NCBI GenBank assembly: GCA_024697185.1
Contig: JAILGB010000012.1
Span: 1 to 42,596 of the forward strand
Direction: 5' to 3'
DNA from: Opitutales bacterium
Lineage (GTDB): Bacteria > Verrucomicrobiota > Verrucomicrobiia > Opitutales > UBA953
DNA length: 42,596 nucleotides
Shown here: positions 7,863-15,894 of the stretch, one piece after another
How the letters are laid out: every line of letters starts with the position of its first letter
How positions within the stretch are numbered: the stretch's first letter is position 1
Translations under genes and position numbers: made by a program
Notes under the pieces: generated by a model
Told to the model about the DNA's origin: nothing
The model's input: the letters and a program-made list of their open reading frames with translations, nothing else
Databases searched by the model: none

Positions 7863-9215
7863 TCAGACATGAATGAATTCCCAAACTTTGACGGGATCGA
7901 TCGACGAATTGTAGTTGAGGCTTTTGCGGACAGCCCTGCCCATATGGATGTGTGTCAGACCGGCTTTGCCGAGAGCCGGCAGCTGCTTGGGCGACAAGCC
8001 GCCGGCGACACGCAGGGTGATCGGCGCCCGCGGCAATTTTTCAATCTCGGGCGTAAACGGCACCAAGACACAATCGACGCCAAGTGTCTCAAGCTGTTTG
8101 TAGGCCTCGAGCTGATTGGTGCGTTCGAACGCGCGATTGAAAGTCACCTTGAGCCTTCCCGCCTGCGACATCACGAGCTGCATGCGCTCGAAATCGATTG
8201 CATTGTCGCGCGTCAAAATCCCCAAACAAATGCCCTCCGCCATCGTCTCGTCACGGATGTAGCGTATGTCGTTCAGGATTCGGGAAAACTCTTCTTCGGT
8301 ATAAACGAAACCTTGGGAATTGGGACGCACCATCACTCTCACGGGAGCACGGCTTTGTTCACAGGCGGCTTTGATAAAAACACGCGACGGTGTCAGACCG
8401 CCCTCCTCCATCCCCGTCGCCAGCTCGACATAGGCGACGTCCGTTTCGTTGAGCGTCTCGACATCATCGAGAGAACAGGCGACAACCGAGAGATTGAAAT
8501 GCGCAAAATCATCGACCGTTCCCGCAGCGGCATAACGGCGCCACGGCGCGAGATCGTTCATGTCAAATTCCGCGACATCGCGACGGAGGACAGGCAAAGT
8601 CCAATGGTATTTCATCGAAACGCAACGCAAACCGATGACAGCCGTCGCCGTGAGGATTTGCAACAAAACCGACGGCAAGCCGAAATGCCAGCCGATCCAA
8701 TAGACAAAACCGCCGAAAATACACGCCATCGCGTAAATGTCCTTGCGGAAGACCAAGGGTTCGACATTGATAAAAATATCGCGGAAAATACCGCCGCCCG
8801 CGCCGGTGACCGTTCCCATCAGAATGCCGACCCAGATGGGGAAGCCGAACTGTAGGGATTTTTCGATGCCGACGACCGTAAAGAGTCCCAGACCGATCGC
8901 GTCAAAAATAAAAATCGTGTCGTTGATCCGCAAAAGCCAGCGTCCCAGAACCGTCACCACCACCAAGGCGAAAAGCACCACGAGCAGATAGGTGTAGCCG
9001 CCCGTCCAAAACGGATCTTTGGAACACATCCAAAACGGAGTTTGTCCCAAGAGCAGATCGCGCAAAGTGCCGCCGCCGCAAGCCGTTGCGAAACCGACGA
9101 CAATCGCGCCGAAGAGGTCAAACTGTTTGGCGGACGCCCGGCGGATACCCGAAATCGCAAACGCAAACGTTCCGATATAGTCGATGATAAGAGTAAAAAA
9201 CGCCGATGTGGTCAT
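7863..9215 (-). CDS. cutC: TRIC-type cation channel fused to a CutC-like domain
   Basis: 450 residues with two recognisable parts. Residues 1-215 are a TRIC/YadS (UPF0126) membrane unit: two three-helix repeats, each with a Gly-rich helix break (CGGGTLRDLLLG near 47 and GAGGGIFRDIF near 137). Residues 225-450 match CutC, a TIM-barrel protein tied to copper homeostasis: ACSLDDVETLNE, ELATGMEEGGLTPSRVFI, PVRVMVRPNSQGFVYTEEEF, LKVTFNRAFERT and VAGGLSPKQL follow the family order. CutC alone is about 240 residues and YadS about 205, so both are complete. The frame is continuous. I infer the TIM barrel sits on the cytoplasmic face of the channel. CutC function is poorly settled even in E. coli. Confidence 0.8.
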   Translation of the reverse strand: MTTSAFFTLIIDYIGTFAFAISGIRRASAKQFDLFGAIVVGFATACGGGTLRDLLLGQTPFWMCSKDPFWTGGYTYLLVVLFALVVVTVLGRWLLRINDTIFIFDAIGLGLFTVVGIEKSLQFGFPIWVGILMGTVTGAGGGIFRDIFINVEPLVFRKDIYAMACIFGGFVYWIGWHFGLPSVLLQILTATAVIGLRCVSMKYHWTLPVLRRDVAEFDMNDLAPWRRYAAAGTVDDFAHFNLSVVACSLDDVETLNETDVAYVELATGMEEGGLTPSRVFIKAACEQSRAPVRVMVRPNSQGFVYTEEEFSRILNDIRYIRDETMAEGICLGILTRDNAIDFERMQLVMSQAGRLKVTFNRAFERTNQLEAYKQLETLGVDCVLVPFTPEIEKLPRAPITLRVAGGLSPKQLPALGKAGLTHIHMGRAVRKSLNYNSSIDPVKVWEFIHV

Positions 9216-9224
9216 AAGACAAGA

Positions 9225-10583
9225 TTATTGGGGAAGTTCGACGACAAGCACCGGGCAGACGGTTTCCGCCAGGAGATGAAAAGTCGCGGGAACGCCGTTA
9301 TAGTTTAAGGCAAAATTTTCCAAACTCGCGCCCTCGGGCAAAAAGGCGTAAACGCGCCCGTCCTTTTGCCGGGTCGCCCAAACGGGCGTTCCCGCGGCGT
9401 CCGTCAGGCCAAAAAAAGCCTGGGTGCCATAAATCGCGTTCCCGTTGACGTCGAGCCATTCGCCGATTTTGACAAAAACTTTTTCCACTGCCGCGGGAAC
9501 GCTCCCGTCGGCGCGCGGATTGATGTTCAGCAAAAGATTGCCGCCCTTGGCGACGCATTCCTGCAATTTGTAAATGACGGTTTCCGGGCTCTTGATGTTT
9601 TTATCATAACGGTTGTATCCCCATTTGTCGCCGACCGTCATGCAGGATTCCCAATCGGTCCCGGGATAACCGGACGCGGGGATATGACGTTCGGGAGTGA
9701 CAAAGTCTCCGTATTTCGTGTCAAAATTTTCGATGACGGCGCTACTGTCCAATCCCGAGTAGGAAAAAAGCCGGTTGTTCATGATGATGCCCGGCTGGAG
9801 TTCGCGGCAAAGTTTGATAAGATCGGATGCTCCCCAGGCGAGATCGCCGGACGCCCGGTCTTGGGAATAGTCCCACCAGATAACGTCAACTTGCCCGTAA
9901 TTGCTCAAAAGCTCGCGAACTTGCGCCGCGAGATAGCGCTTGTAAGCCTCTTGATTGCGCGGAATAAATTTTTGCGTCAGCATCGTCGCCTGCCCTTCGG
10001 GATAGGCGAGATCGGGATTGATCGTCCAGTCGTAATTTTTTTGATGCCAATCCAAAAGGGAATGATAGAAGCCGATCCGGATCCCTTCTTTGCGAAAAGC
10101 CGTGACGTATTCTTTGACGAGATCGCGGCCGACTTGGGCGGCGGAAAAATATCCGTCTTCCTGTTCGGTTTCAAAAAGAGCGAAACCTTCGTGATGTTTT
10201 GTCGTCAGGACCGCATAGCGGCAGCCGGCTTTTTTTGCCAGCGCGGCCCAAGACTGCACGCAATTTTTTTTCGGTTTAAAAAGCGGCAGTGCCTCCGACA
10301 TATAAGTCTCCGTATCGACCTTGGCGTAACGCTGAATCCACTCCGAGCCCATGGGAACGCCACGCCATTCGCCCGCCAGTCCCGAATAAAGTCCGTAATG
10401 GATGAACATTCCGAACTTGGCGTCGCGCCACCAGGCCATTTTTTCGTCCCGGCTCATCGAAGAGCGCGTTCCCGCGGCTTCCGGCGCCGTTCCCGCGAGA
10501 TTTTCATCGGCGGCAAAAAGTTTCGTTCCCGCGGCAATGCACGCAAATGACAAAATGGAAAGAAGAAGGGGTAATTTTTTCAT
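9225..10583 (-). CDS. Secreted alpha-L-fucosidase, GH29
   Basis: About 452 residues. From the ATG at 10583 the protein starts with a signal peptide (MKKLPLLLSILSFACIAAG); a GTG at 10604 would add seven residues. The GH29 fold is plain: AWWRDAKFGMFIHYGLYS at the N-terminal strand, AVLTTKHHEGFALFET with the His pair, IGFYHSLLDWH, and DVIWWDYSQ carrying the Asp nucleophile. A C-terminal beta-sandwich with VYAFLPEG follows. GH29 enzymes release terminal L-fucose from glycans such as mucin O-glycans. It lies 9 bp before the TRIC-CutC gene and 33 bp after nadA, with a hairpin between. No fucose catabolic genes are seen in the window. Confidence 0.9.
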   Translation of the reverse strand: MKKLPLLLSILSFACIAAGTKLFAADENLAGTAPEAAGTRSSMSRDEKMAWWRDAKFGMFIHYGLYSGLAGEWRGVPMGSEWIQRYAKVDTETYMSEALPLFKPKKNCVQSWAALAKKAGCRYAVLTTKHHEGFALFETEQEDGYFSAAQVGRDLVKEYVTAFRKEGIRIGFYHSLLDWHQKNYDWTINPDLAYPEGQATMLTQKFIPRNQEAYKRYLAAQVRELLSNYGQVDVIWWDYSQDRASGDLAWGASDLIKLCRELQPGIIMNNRLFSYSGLDSSAVIENFDTKYGDFVTPERHIPASGYPGTDWESCMTVGDKWGYNRYDKNIKSPETVIYKLQECVAKGGNLLLNINPRADGSVPAAVEKVFVKIGEWLDVNGNAIYGTQAFFGLTDAAGTPVWATRQKDGRVYAFLPEGASLENFALNYNGVPATFHLLAETVCPVLVVELPQ

Positions 10584-10604
10584 AAACAAAAAATATTTTG
10601 CCAC

Positions 10605-10620
10605 CCGGCGGGAACGCCGG
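10605..10620 (-). terminator. Intercistronic hairpin with the iterated octamer in its loop
   Basis: A perfect 6-bp GC stem (CCGGCG / CGCCGG) closes on a GGAA tetraloop, so CGGGAACG spans the loop. It lies between nadA and the fucosidase gene. No immediate U-tract follows on the minus strand, so it may be an attenuator or mRNA-processing hairpin rather than a full terminator. Confidence 0.5.
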
Positions 10621-10637
10621 TTTTCAAGCCGCCGACT

Positions 10638-11606
10638 CTATTTGCTCCAGTCGAGCATCCGTTTGAGCGGAGCGTGAGCGGTCTGGCGCAAATTTTCATC
10701 GAGGATGATTTCCGGACTGAGATCGCGCAAGCAGTCGCGCAGGCGTTCCAAGGTATTCATCTTCATGAAACGGCATTCGTTGCAGGCGCAACGGGCTGTC
10801 GGTCCCGCGACAAAATGTTTGCCGGGAACTTGGGCGCGCAAGCGATGAATCATATTGGTTTCCGTGACAATGATAAAAGTGTCCGCCGGGGATTCTTTGC
10901 AGTAATTCACCATCTTTTCCGTCGAGCAGACCAGATCGGCGCAGGCGCGAACGCTTTCGACGCATTCGGGGTGAGCCAGAACGGGAGCTCCGGGATATTG
11001 GGCGCGCGCCTCTTCGATTTGCTCGACGCTAAACATCACATGCGCATAGCAGGAACCGGGCCAGAGTTTGATTTTGCGATGGGTTTGCGAAGCGACCCAT
11101 GAACCCAGATTCTGATCGGGAACGAATAGGATTTCGCGATCTTCGGGAACCTGTTCGACGATGCGTTTGGCGTTCCCGCTCGTGCAGATCACGTCTGCCA
11201 GCGCTTTAACCGCCGCGCTGCAGTTTATGTAGGCGACCACGTAGAGATCGGGATTGGCGGCTTTGACCGCCGCCAATTCTTCCGCGTTGCAAGAGTCTGC
11301 GAGCGAGCAGCCCGCTTCGAGCACGGGCAAAAGGACTTTCTTGGCGGGATTGACAATCTTGGCGACTTCCGCCATAAAATGAACGCCGCAAAAGACGATG
11401 ACATCCGCATTTTTTTCCGCTTCCGCCAAATAGGACAAACCCAACGAATCGCCCAAATAATCGGCGACGCGCTGGATTTCCGCACTCTGGTAATTGTGGG
11501 CGAGGATAACGGCGTTGCGCTCTTTTTTGAGGCGCAGGATTTCCTCCTGAAGCGGGGTCAGCGGCGGCAAAACGCCGTTGAAGGAATCAAAAACTTTCAG
11601 CTCCAT
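10638..11606 (-). CDS. nadA: Quinolinate synthase A
   Basis: 322 residues. NadA condenses iminoaspartate with dihydroxyacetone phosphate to quinolinate in NAD synthesis and needs a [4Fe-4S] cluster. Recognisable segments: VILAHNYQSAEIQRVADYLGDS near the N-terminus, CGVHFMAEVAKI, LLPVLEAGCSLADSC, NCSAAVKALADVICTSGNA and VLAHPECVESV. The C-terminal CACNECRFM supplies Cys residues; the three cluster ligands probably come from the GCSLADSC, HPEC and CNEC regions. Its ATG directly follows the stop codon of the rubredoxin-NuoE gene (TAA-ATG), implying translational coupling. No nadB or nadC is in the window. Confidence 0.95.
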   Translation of the reverse strand: MELKVFDSFNGVLPPLTPLQEEILRLKKERNAVILAHNYQSAEIQRVADYLGDSLGLSYLAEAEKNADVIVFCGVHFMAEVAKIVNPAKKVLLPVLEAGCSLADSCNAEELAAVKAANPDLYVVAYINCSAAVKALADVICTSGNAKRIVEQVPEDREILFVPDQNLGSWVASQTHRKIKLWPGSCYAHVMFSVEQIEEARAQYPGAPVLAHPECVESVRACADLVCSTEKMVNYCKESPADTFIIVTETNMIHRLRAQVPGKHFVAGPTARCACNECRFMKMNTLERLRDCLRDLSPEIILDENLRQTAHAPLKRMLDWSK

Positions 11607-12299
11607 TTATCCAAGCCATTCCGCCCGATTTTTGAAATCGGGGTCTTTTTTCCCGTAATCGGGATCGTTGAGGGATTCACGGATTTTTTGGGCGAGTGCC
11701 GGCACTTTTTCTTCCGTCACCTCTTCGTAAAGTTTGTTGTCAACCTGGACGACCGGTCCGGTCCCGCAACAAGCGATGCATTCGACAAAATCGACGGTCA
11801 CGTTCCCGTCGGCTGTCGTGTGACCGCGCCGGACACCAAACTCTTTTTCAAACGCCTCCATTGTCTTGTAGCTGCCGCGAAGCGCACAAGGCAGGGTGCG
11901 GCAAATCTTGATGTGGCGTTTGCCGATCGGCTCCAGACGGAACATCGGATAGAATGTCACGACTTCATAAACGTTGATCGGCTCGATTTCCAACTTCGCC
12001 GCGATCCATTTCATGGCGGCTTCGCTGACATAGCCCAGATTTTCTTGCGCCAAGTGGATCAGAGGCAGGGTCGCGCTGCGCGCCTGGGGATATTTGGCGA
12101 CAATGCTGTCCGCCTTTGCCAGGACTTCCGCCGACAAACCGGTCGCCGCCGCCAATTTTCCCATTTCTCCGTCTTCGAACACTTCGACGAGCTGCTCCGT
12201 AAACTTTTCCGCGGGAACGCCGCAAATCGGGCAAATCGCCGGAGCGGCATCGCCTTCGTGGACATAACCACATACAGAGCAAATAAAATTCTTTTTCAT
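11607..12299 (-). CDS. Rubredoxin-like domain fused to NuoE-type [2Fe-2S] subunit
   Basis: 230 residues. Residues 1-35 are a rubredoxin-like module as in rubrerythrin tails: CSVCGYVHEGD followed by CPICGVPAEKF, two CxxC pairs for one iron. Residues 50-205 are the 24-kDa NADH-dehydrogenase/HydA-type thioredoxin-like subunit: LIHLAQENLGYVSEAAMKWIA, VYEVVTFYPMFRLEPIGKRHI, then the four cluster ligands in CRTLPC and CIACC. NuoE normally transfers electrons between NADH:flavin subunits and the rest of complex I, a bifurcating hydrogenase or formate dehydrogenase. No NuoF or hydrogenase gene is adjacent; nadA follows instead. The frame is continuous and a good promoter lies 10 bp upstream. Confidence 0.85.
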   Translation of the reverse strand: MKKNFICSVCGYVHEGDAAPAICPICGVPAEKFTEQLVEVFEDGEMGKLAAATGLSAEVLAKADSIVAKYPQARSATLPLIHLAQENLGYVSEAAMKWIAAKLEIEPINVYEVVTFYPMFRLEPIGKRHIKICRTLPCALRGSYKTMEAFEKEFGVRRGHTTADGNVTVDFVECIACCGTGPVVQVDNKLYEEVTEEKVPALAQKIRESLNDPDYGKKDPDFKNRAEWLG

Positions 12300-12308
12300 A
12301 CTTCCGTT

Positions 12309-12337
12309 ATTCTAATCACTCGTGCGCGTGCGGGCAA
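12309..12337 (-). promoter_or_regulatory. Sigma70-type promoter for the rubredoxin-NuoE / nadA unit
   Basis: TTGCCC (12337-12332) and TAGAAT (12314-12309) are separated by exactly 17 bp on the minus strand. The predicted start is near 12302, only a few bases before the ATG at 12299, so the transcript would have a very short leader. Confidence 0.6.
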
Positions 12338-12366
12338 TCTGTTTTTGCGGGAACGGGCATTCGGGA

Positions 12367-13125
12367 CTAACGCGCCAAAAAATCGGCTACTCTGGAAAAA
12401 TCTTCCGGCAAGGGCGATTCGGCAAAAAAATTCACGGGAACGCCCTGCCACGGGAACGAGATTGCCGTCTCCGCCGCGTGCAAAAAAAGTCGCGGTCTGA
12501 CTCCCGCCGGCAATATCGGGGTGATCCCGTAATTTTCGTCGCCGACGATCGGCAATCGGTGTCCCGCGCATTGGACGCGCAGCTGGTGGGTTCGGCCGGT
12601 ATGCGGCAAAAGTTTGACGAGGGCGGCTTTGGCGTTCCCGCCCATACGGCGGATTTCGCAAACGGCTTCCTGGGCGCCGCGCATTCCCCGACGGGGTGCG
12701 ATAACGACGCGAAGAGGCTCGGAGGGTCGTGTTTTTTCGCGGATCAAATCATCGCGCCAAAACGCCTTTGTCGGGGCGTTCCCGACAACGACCGCATAGT
12801 AAATTTTTTTGACCTTGTCCGTCTCAAAGGCTTGGCGCGCGAGACGGGCGACCTGTTCGTTGGTGGAGCACAGGACGACGCCGCTGGTTGGTGAATCCAG
12901 ACGGTTGAGCACATAGATTTTTTGCGTTCCCGCGCAACCGGGAACACGCACGAGATAGCATTCCTGCTTGAGGCTGTAATCGGCGACGAGCATGGCCCGT
13001 TTGGCGGCGGCCACGCCCGGCGCATTGGGATGCGTCATCGTTCCCGCCGGTTTTTCCAAGGCAAAGATTCCGCAGGGATGCTCGGCGAGCAAACGGACAT
13101 TTTTGTTGAGCGGGAGCGGGATCAT
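12367..13125 (-). CDS. RluA-family RNA pseudouridine synthase
   Basis: About 252 residues from the ATG at 13125, 2 bp after the lpxK stop; a TTG at 13137 would overlap lpxK. The catalytic motif is LNRLDSPTSGVVL: the Asp that attacks uridine is present, while the usual His before RLD is Asn. GRTHQLRVQCAGHRLPIVGDENYG is the second hallmark of RluA, RluC and RluD. The N-terminal FALEKPAGTMTHP matches the family. There is no S4 domain, and the length is that of short members such as TruC and RluA. The target (23S rRNA or tRNA) cannot be fixed from sequence. Translation is probably coupled to lpxK. Confidence 0.85.
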   Translation of the reverse strand: MIPLPLNKNVRLLAEHPCGIFALEKPAGTMTHPNAPGVAAAKRAMLVADYSLKQECYLVRVPGCAGTQKIYVLNRLDSPTSGVVLCSTNEQVARLARQAFETDKVKKIYYAVVVGNAPTKAFWRDDLIREKTRPSEPLRVVIAPRRGMRGAQEAVCEIRRMGGNAKAALVKLLPHTGRTHQLRVQCAGHRLPIVGDENYGITPILPAGVRPRLFLHAAETAISFPWQGVPVNFFAESPLPEDFSRVADFLAR

Positions 13126-13127
13126 CG

Positions 13128-14303
13128 CTAATTGCAAATGCGTTCGACGGCGGCGTCAAAACTTTCCTTGTCTGACAAAATCTCAATCTCAAGCCGCAGG
13201 AAATAAAGCGGGAGCGGGAGCTCCAAGTCTCGCGCCAGACGCACCATGTCTTTTTCTGTAGTCACAACAAATTTTGCGTCCGCCTCGACTGCGGCAGAAA
13301 AAACGGCGTCGATATCCTTGCGGGTAAAATTGTAGTGGTCAAAAAAGCGTCGGTTGTAAACGATGCTGGCGCCGTATTGCATGACAAAGGCTTCAAATTT
13401 GTCCGGGGTTGCGATCCCGGAAAAAGTCGCGACGCGGGCGCCATTTAAGGTTTCGAGCGGCAGATTTTCCGTTCCGTCGCGTTCATAAACCGGGCACAGG
13501 CATTTTGGAGCATGGCGGCATTCGATGATTTCCGCCTTTGTGTTGTATTGGCGGATCAGTTTGTAGAGTTCCGGAGCCGGCTTGCCGTCTGATTTTGTCA
13601 AAAAAATAAAATCGCCGCGCCAAAGATGACTGACGGGTTCCCGCAAAATGCCGCGCGGGATCACGCAATGGTTGCCGAACGGATTTGTCTTATCGACCAG
13701 CAAAAGATTTAGGGATCCCTTAAGAGGGAGATATTGCAATCCGTCATCGAGGATGATGATGTCCGCGCCCAAGTTGCGAATCGCATACATGCCGGCATAG
13801 ACGCGATCGCGATCCACGACAACGCGCACGCCGTATTTTACCAGATTTCGCGCCAGCATATACGGTTCGTCGCCGGCGACGCTCGACGGCAGCAAGACCT
13901 CGTTCCCGTCGGAGACAACGCGCGGGAGCGGGCGTGGAGCCTGCGTGACAAAACGCCACCATTTTTTGTAAAAAGGCTCTTTTTTAGATTTGTAGCCCCG
14001 AGAAAGGATCGCCACTTTTCTGCCGTGGGATGCCATCACGCGCGCCATTTTTTCAACGACGGGCGTTTTGCCGGTGCCCCCCATCGTCAAGTTGCCGACA
14101 ACAATCACCCGGCAGCCGAGCGGCGTGTCGTGAAGAATGCGTTTTTCGTAAAGCCAAAAACGCAGTTTTACAATCGCCTTGAAGACGAAAGAAAAATAAT
14201 ACAGGACACGCGCCACCGCCTGCACCAATTTTCCCTCGGTGCGGGCGTCGTAAATCACGTCTTTGATAAAACGTGCAAAACGTTCAGCCGGCTTTTCCGT
14301 CAT
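13128..14303 (-). CDS. lpxK: Tetraacyldisaccharide 4'-kinase
   Basis: 391 residues. LpxK phosphorylates the lipid A disaccharide at the 4' position, near the end of the Raetz pathway at the inner membrane. An N-terminal hydrophobic helix ([16 protein letters not shown]) anchors it. [22 protein letters not shown] holds the P-loop, [12 protein letters not shown] follows, [15 protein letters not shown] gives the conserved DDG-x-Q step, and PRGILREP follows. The C-terminal part has [15 protein letters not shown] and [10 protein letters not shown], both typical. Length is above the usual 330. It shows that the organism builds lipid A and thus a Gram-negative outer membrane. Confidence 0.95.
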   Translation of the reverse strand: MTEKPAERFARFIKDVIYDARTEGKLVQAVARVLYYFSFVFKAIVKLRFWLYEKRILHDTPLGCRVIVVGNLTMGGTGKTPVVEKMARVMASHGRKVAILSRGYKSKKEPFYKKWWRFVTQAPRPLPRVVSDGNEVLLPSSVAGDEPYMLARNLVKYGVRVVVDRDRVYAGMYAIRNLGADIIILDDGLQYLPLKGSLNLLLVDKTNPFGNHCVIPRGILREPVSHLWRGDFIFLTKSDGKPAPELYKLIRQYNTKAEIIECRHAPKCLCPVYERDGTENLPLETLNGARVATFSGIATPDKFEAFVMQYGASIVYNRRFFDHYNFTRKDIDAVFSAAVEADAKFVVTTEKDMVRLARDLELPLPLYFLRLEIEILSDKESFDAAVERICN

Positions 14304-14939
14304 TTATTTTTTATCGCAACTGCAGCCGTCGCCCTTGTCGCACTTGCAGTCATGGTCGTCGCCGCAGCAGCAATCGTCGCCTTTGCCGCATTTGCAGTCG
14401 TGACCTCCATCTTGGTCGTGACAGCATCCGTCATCGCCGCCGTGGCAGCCGCAAGAGCAAGTCGGCTGATGCGGGCGTCCCTCCATCAGTTCGTGCTTGC
14501 CGGCATCGCGCACATCGACGATTTCGACATCGAAGAAAAGTTTGACGCCAGCCATCGGATGGTTGCCGTCGAGTTTTATCGTTCCCGCAGCCTCATCGAC
14601 GGAAACGACCGTCAGCGCGATCGGCATCCCTTCCGGAGTTTGGGCGTAAAATTGCATTCCTGCGACAATGTCGCCCTTAAAATCGATATTTTGGCGCGGC
14701 ATATCGACGACCAGGTCTTCGCGACGCAAGCCGTAGCCCTGCTCCGGTTCGACTTCAACGTGCTTTTGGGCTCCCGGCTCCAGCCCCAGCAATTCTTTTT
14801 CAAGTCCGGGAATAATATTATTGGCGCCGTGCAGATATTGCAGCGGCTCACCGCGATTGCCGGAACTGTCCAAGACCTTGCCGTCTTTGTCTTTCAAAGT
14901 GTAATGGAAAGAAACAACTTTTTTATCTTCGATTTTCAT
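14304..14939 (-). CDS. slyD: SlyD-type FKBP prolyl isomerase with Cys/His-rich metal tail
   Basis: 211 residues. Residues 1-70 and 120-150 form the FKBP domain (VVSFHYTLKDKDGKVLDSS, PGLEKELLGLEPGAQKHV), with the inserted chaperone flap between them (YGLRREDLVVDMPRQ). The last 55 or so residues contain 14 Cys and 4-5 His between Gly and Asp runs (TCSCGCHGG, DGCCHD, DCKCGKG, DCCCGDD). SlyD binds Ni(II) through such a tail and feeds hydrogenase maturation in E. coli; metallochaperone function here is inferred. It lies directly before lpxK and has its own promoter at 14977-15005. The tail has even more Cys than I recall for E. coli SlyD. Confidence 0.9.
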   Translation of the reverse strand: MKIEDKKVVSFHYTLKDKDGKVLDSSGNRGEPLQYLHGANNIIPGLEKELLGLEPGAQKHVEVEPEQGYGLRREDLVVDMPRQNIDFKGDIVAGMQFYAQTPEGMPIALTVVSVDEAAGTIKLDGNHPMAGVKLFFDVEIVDVRDAGKHELMEGRPHQPTCSCGCHGGDDGCCHDQDGGHDCKCGKGDDCCCGDDHDCKCDKGDGCSCDKK

Positions 14940-14976
14940 AATTTTTTTATCTTTTGGATTCCAATATTTTTAGATT

Positions 14977-15005
14977 ATTCTAAATTTTCGTTCCCGCGGG
15001 CTCAA
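14977..15005 (-). promoter_or_regulatory. Candidate sigma70-type promoter for slyD
   Basis: TTGAGC (15005-15000) and TAGAAT (14982-14977) are 17 bp apart on the minus strand; the spacer contains one CGGGAACG. Start near 14970 gives a leader of about 30 nt. It begins just past the U-tract of the terminator at 15009-15044, so slyD does not depend on read-through. Confidence 0.5.
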
Positions 15006-15008
15006 CAC

Positions 15009-15044
15009 AAATAAAAAACCATCCCGCCTTTTCAATCGGGATGG
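15009..15044 (-). terminator. Intrinsic terminator of the candidate small RNA
   Basis: An 8-bp stem, CCATCCCG (15019-15026) with CGGGATGG (15037-15044), is followed on the minus strand by TTTTTTATTT. The stem sequence differs from the octamer (CGGGATGG, not CGGGAACG). No annotated gene ends close by, since radC stops 156 bp upstream. Confidence 0.85.
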
Positions 15045-15137
15045 CGACTGACAGAGTCAGTACTTTATCTATGTTGGATTGGGAAATTTTGAACCTGACG
15101 ACACATTGCATTTATCAAACGGCCGCACTTGTTCACA
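15009..15137 (-). ncRNA. Candidate stand-alone small RNA between radC and slyD
   Basis: A consensus-like promoter (15144-15172) and a strong intrinsic terminator (15009-15044) enclose about 130 nt with no convincing open frame. Just before the terminator a short hairpin, ACTGAC-AGA-GTCAGT (plus-strand 15048-15062), adds structure. I looked for SRP RNA, tmRNA, RNase P and tRNA signatures and saw none. It could instead be an attenuated leader of slyD, but slyD appears to have its own promoter downstream. No known family is recognised. Confidence 0.45.
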
Positions 15138-15143
15138 TCTGCT

Positions 15144-15172
15144 ACTATATGTTATTTTTTGTGATAAAGCAA
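15144..15172 (-). promoter_or_regulatory. Promoter of the candidate small RNA
   Basis: On the minus strand, TTGCTT (15172-15167) and TATAGT (15149-15144) are separated by exactly 17 bp. The -35 abuts an AT-rich perfect inverted repeat (15172-15188). Confidence 0.55.
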
Positions 15173-15211
15173 TATATTATTAATATATCTTGACATATTA
15201 TTAAATATGTC
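15172..15211. repeat. Two adjacent AT-rich perfect inverted repeats (possible operators)
   Basis: The first is ATATATTA-T-TAATATAT at 15172-15188, with 8-bp arms around one base. The second is GACATAT-tattaa-ATATGTC at 15192-15211, with 7-bp arms, overlapping the radC stop codon. Both lie at the -35 side of the small-RNA promoter. They could be repressor sites, or the second could end radC transcription. No protein is known to bind them. Confidence 0.5.
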
Positions 15212-15884
15212 CGGCGTCATGGAAACTGTAGTAGCCTTGGAAATTCGGCGGGATGTTTTCTCTGCCGACAATCACGTGATCGACAAAATTTATCTCGACG
15301 ATTTTTGCCGCCTCCAACATTTTTTTTGTGATCTTCACATCTTCCCGCGACGGCGAAGAATCTCCCGAAGGATGGTTGTGCACCATCATAAACGAAACGG
15401 CGTTGGCGCGGACGGCGGCGCGCAAAAAATCCCGAGGGTGGAACTGCGAGCTGTTGGCGATCCCGCTTGTGATCTTGTCCGCGCGAATCAGGACATTGTT
15501 GGAGCCGAGCGAAACAATCCAGCATTCCTCATAGTCGAGATCGCGAAACTTGGATTTGAAATAGTCGAAAACTTTTTGGGGATTGTCAAAACGGATTTCC
15601 TTGTGGGACTCGATGCGATCTTCAAAGCGGCGGGAAAATTCCAACGATGTAGCCACGAGCACCGTTTGACGGTCGTTTAATCCGTAGTTTTTAAAATCTT
15701 CGACAGAAAAGCGGCTGAGATTGAAAATACTTTTTCCCGAACGCTCAAACAAAATATTCGCGAGGATAGCCGCGCTCTCCAATTTTTTTGTCTGCACCCC
15801 CTCCGACAAAATCGCCGCCAAAAGTTCCGTATCCGTAGCCATACGCGTGCCGCGTTTTAAAATCTGCTCTTGATATTTATTCAT
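15201..15884 (-). CDS. radC: RadC-family JAB/MPN-domain protein
   Basis: 227 residues. N-terminal helix-hairpin-like part (LLAAILSEGVQTKKLESAAILA, then SVEDFKNYGLNDRQ) followed by the JAMM metal site: MVHNHPSGDSSPSREDVKIT, with HxH, PSG and the zinc-binding Asp in the expected spacing. The family name is historical; DNA repair function is unsupported for most members and links to recombination or mobile elements are common. Length matches the family (about 225). The start at 15884 lies about four bases after the predicted transcription start of the promoter with TATAAT at 15900-15895, so the mRNA may be nearly leaderless. Confidence 0.9.
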   Translation of the reverse strand: MNKYQEQILKRGTRMATDTELLAAILSEGVQTKKLESAAILANILFERSGKSIFNLSRFSVEDFKNYGLNDRQTVLVATSLEFSRRFEDRIESHKEIRFDNPQKVFDYFKSKFRDLDYEECWIVSLGSNNVLIRADKITSGIANSSQFHPRDFLRAAVRANAVSFMMVHNHPSGDSSPSREDVKITKKMLEAAKIVEINFVDHVIVGRENIPPNFQGYYSFHDAGHI

Positions 15885-15894
15885 AATTTTTAAG

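Noticed and set aside
15009-15137. SRP RNA, tmRNA or RNase P RNA
   Set aside because: The hallmark sequences (GGAAGCAGCC-type tetraloop region, tRNA-like ends, GAGGAAAGTCCGGGC) are absent.
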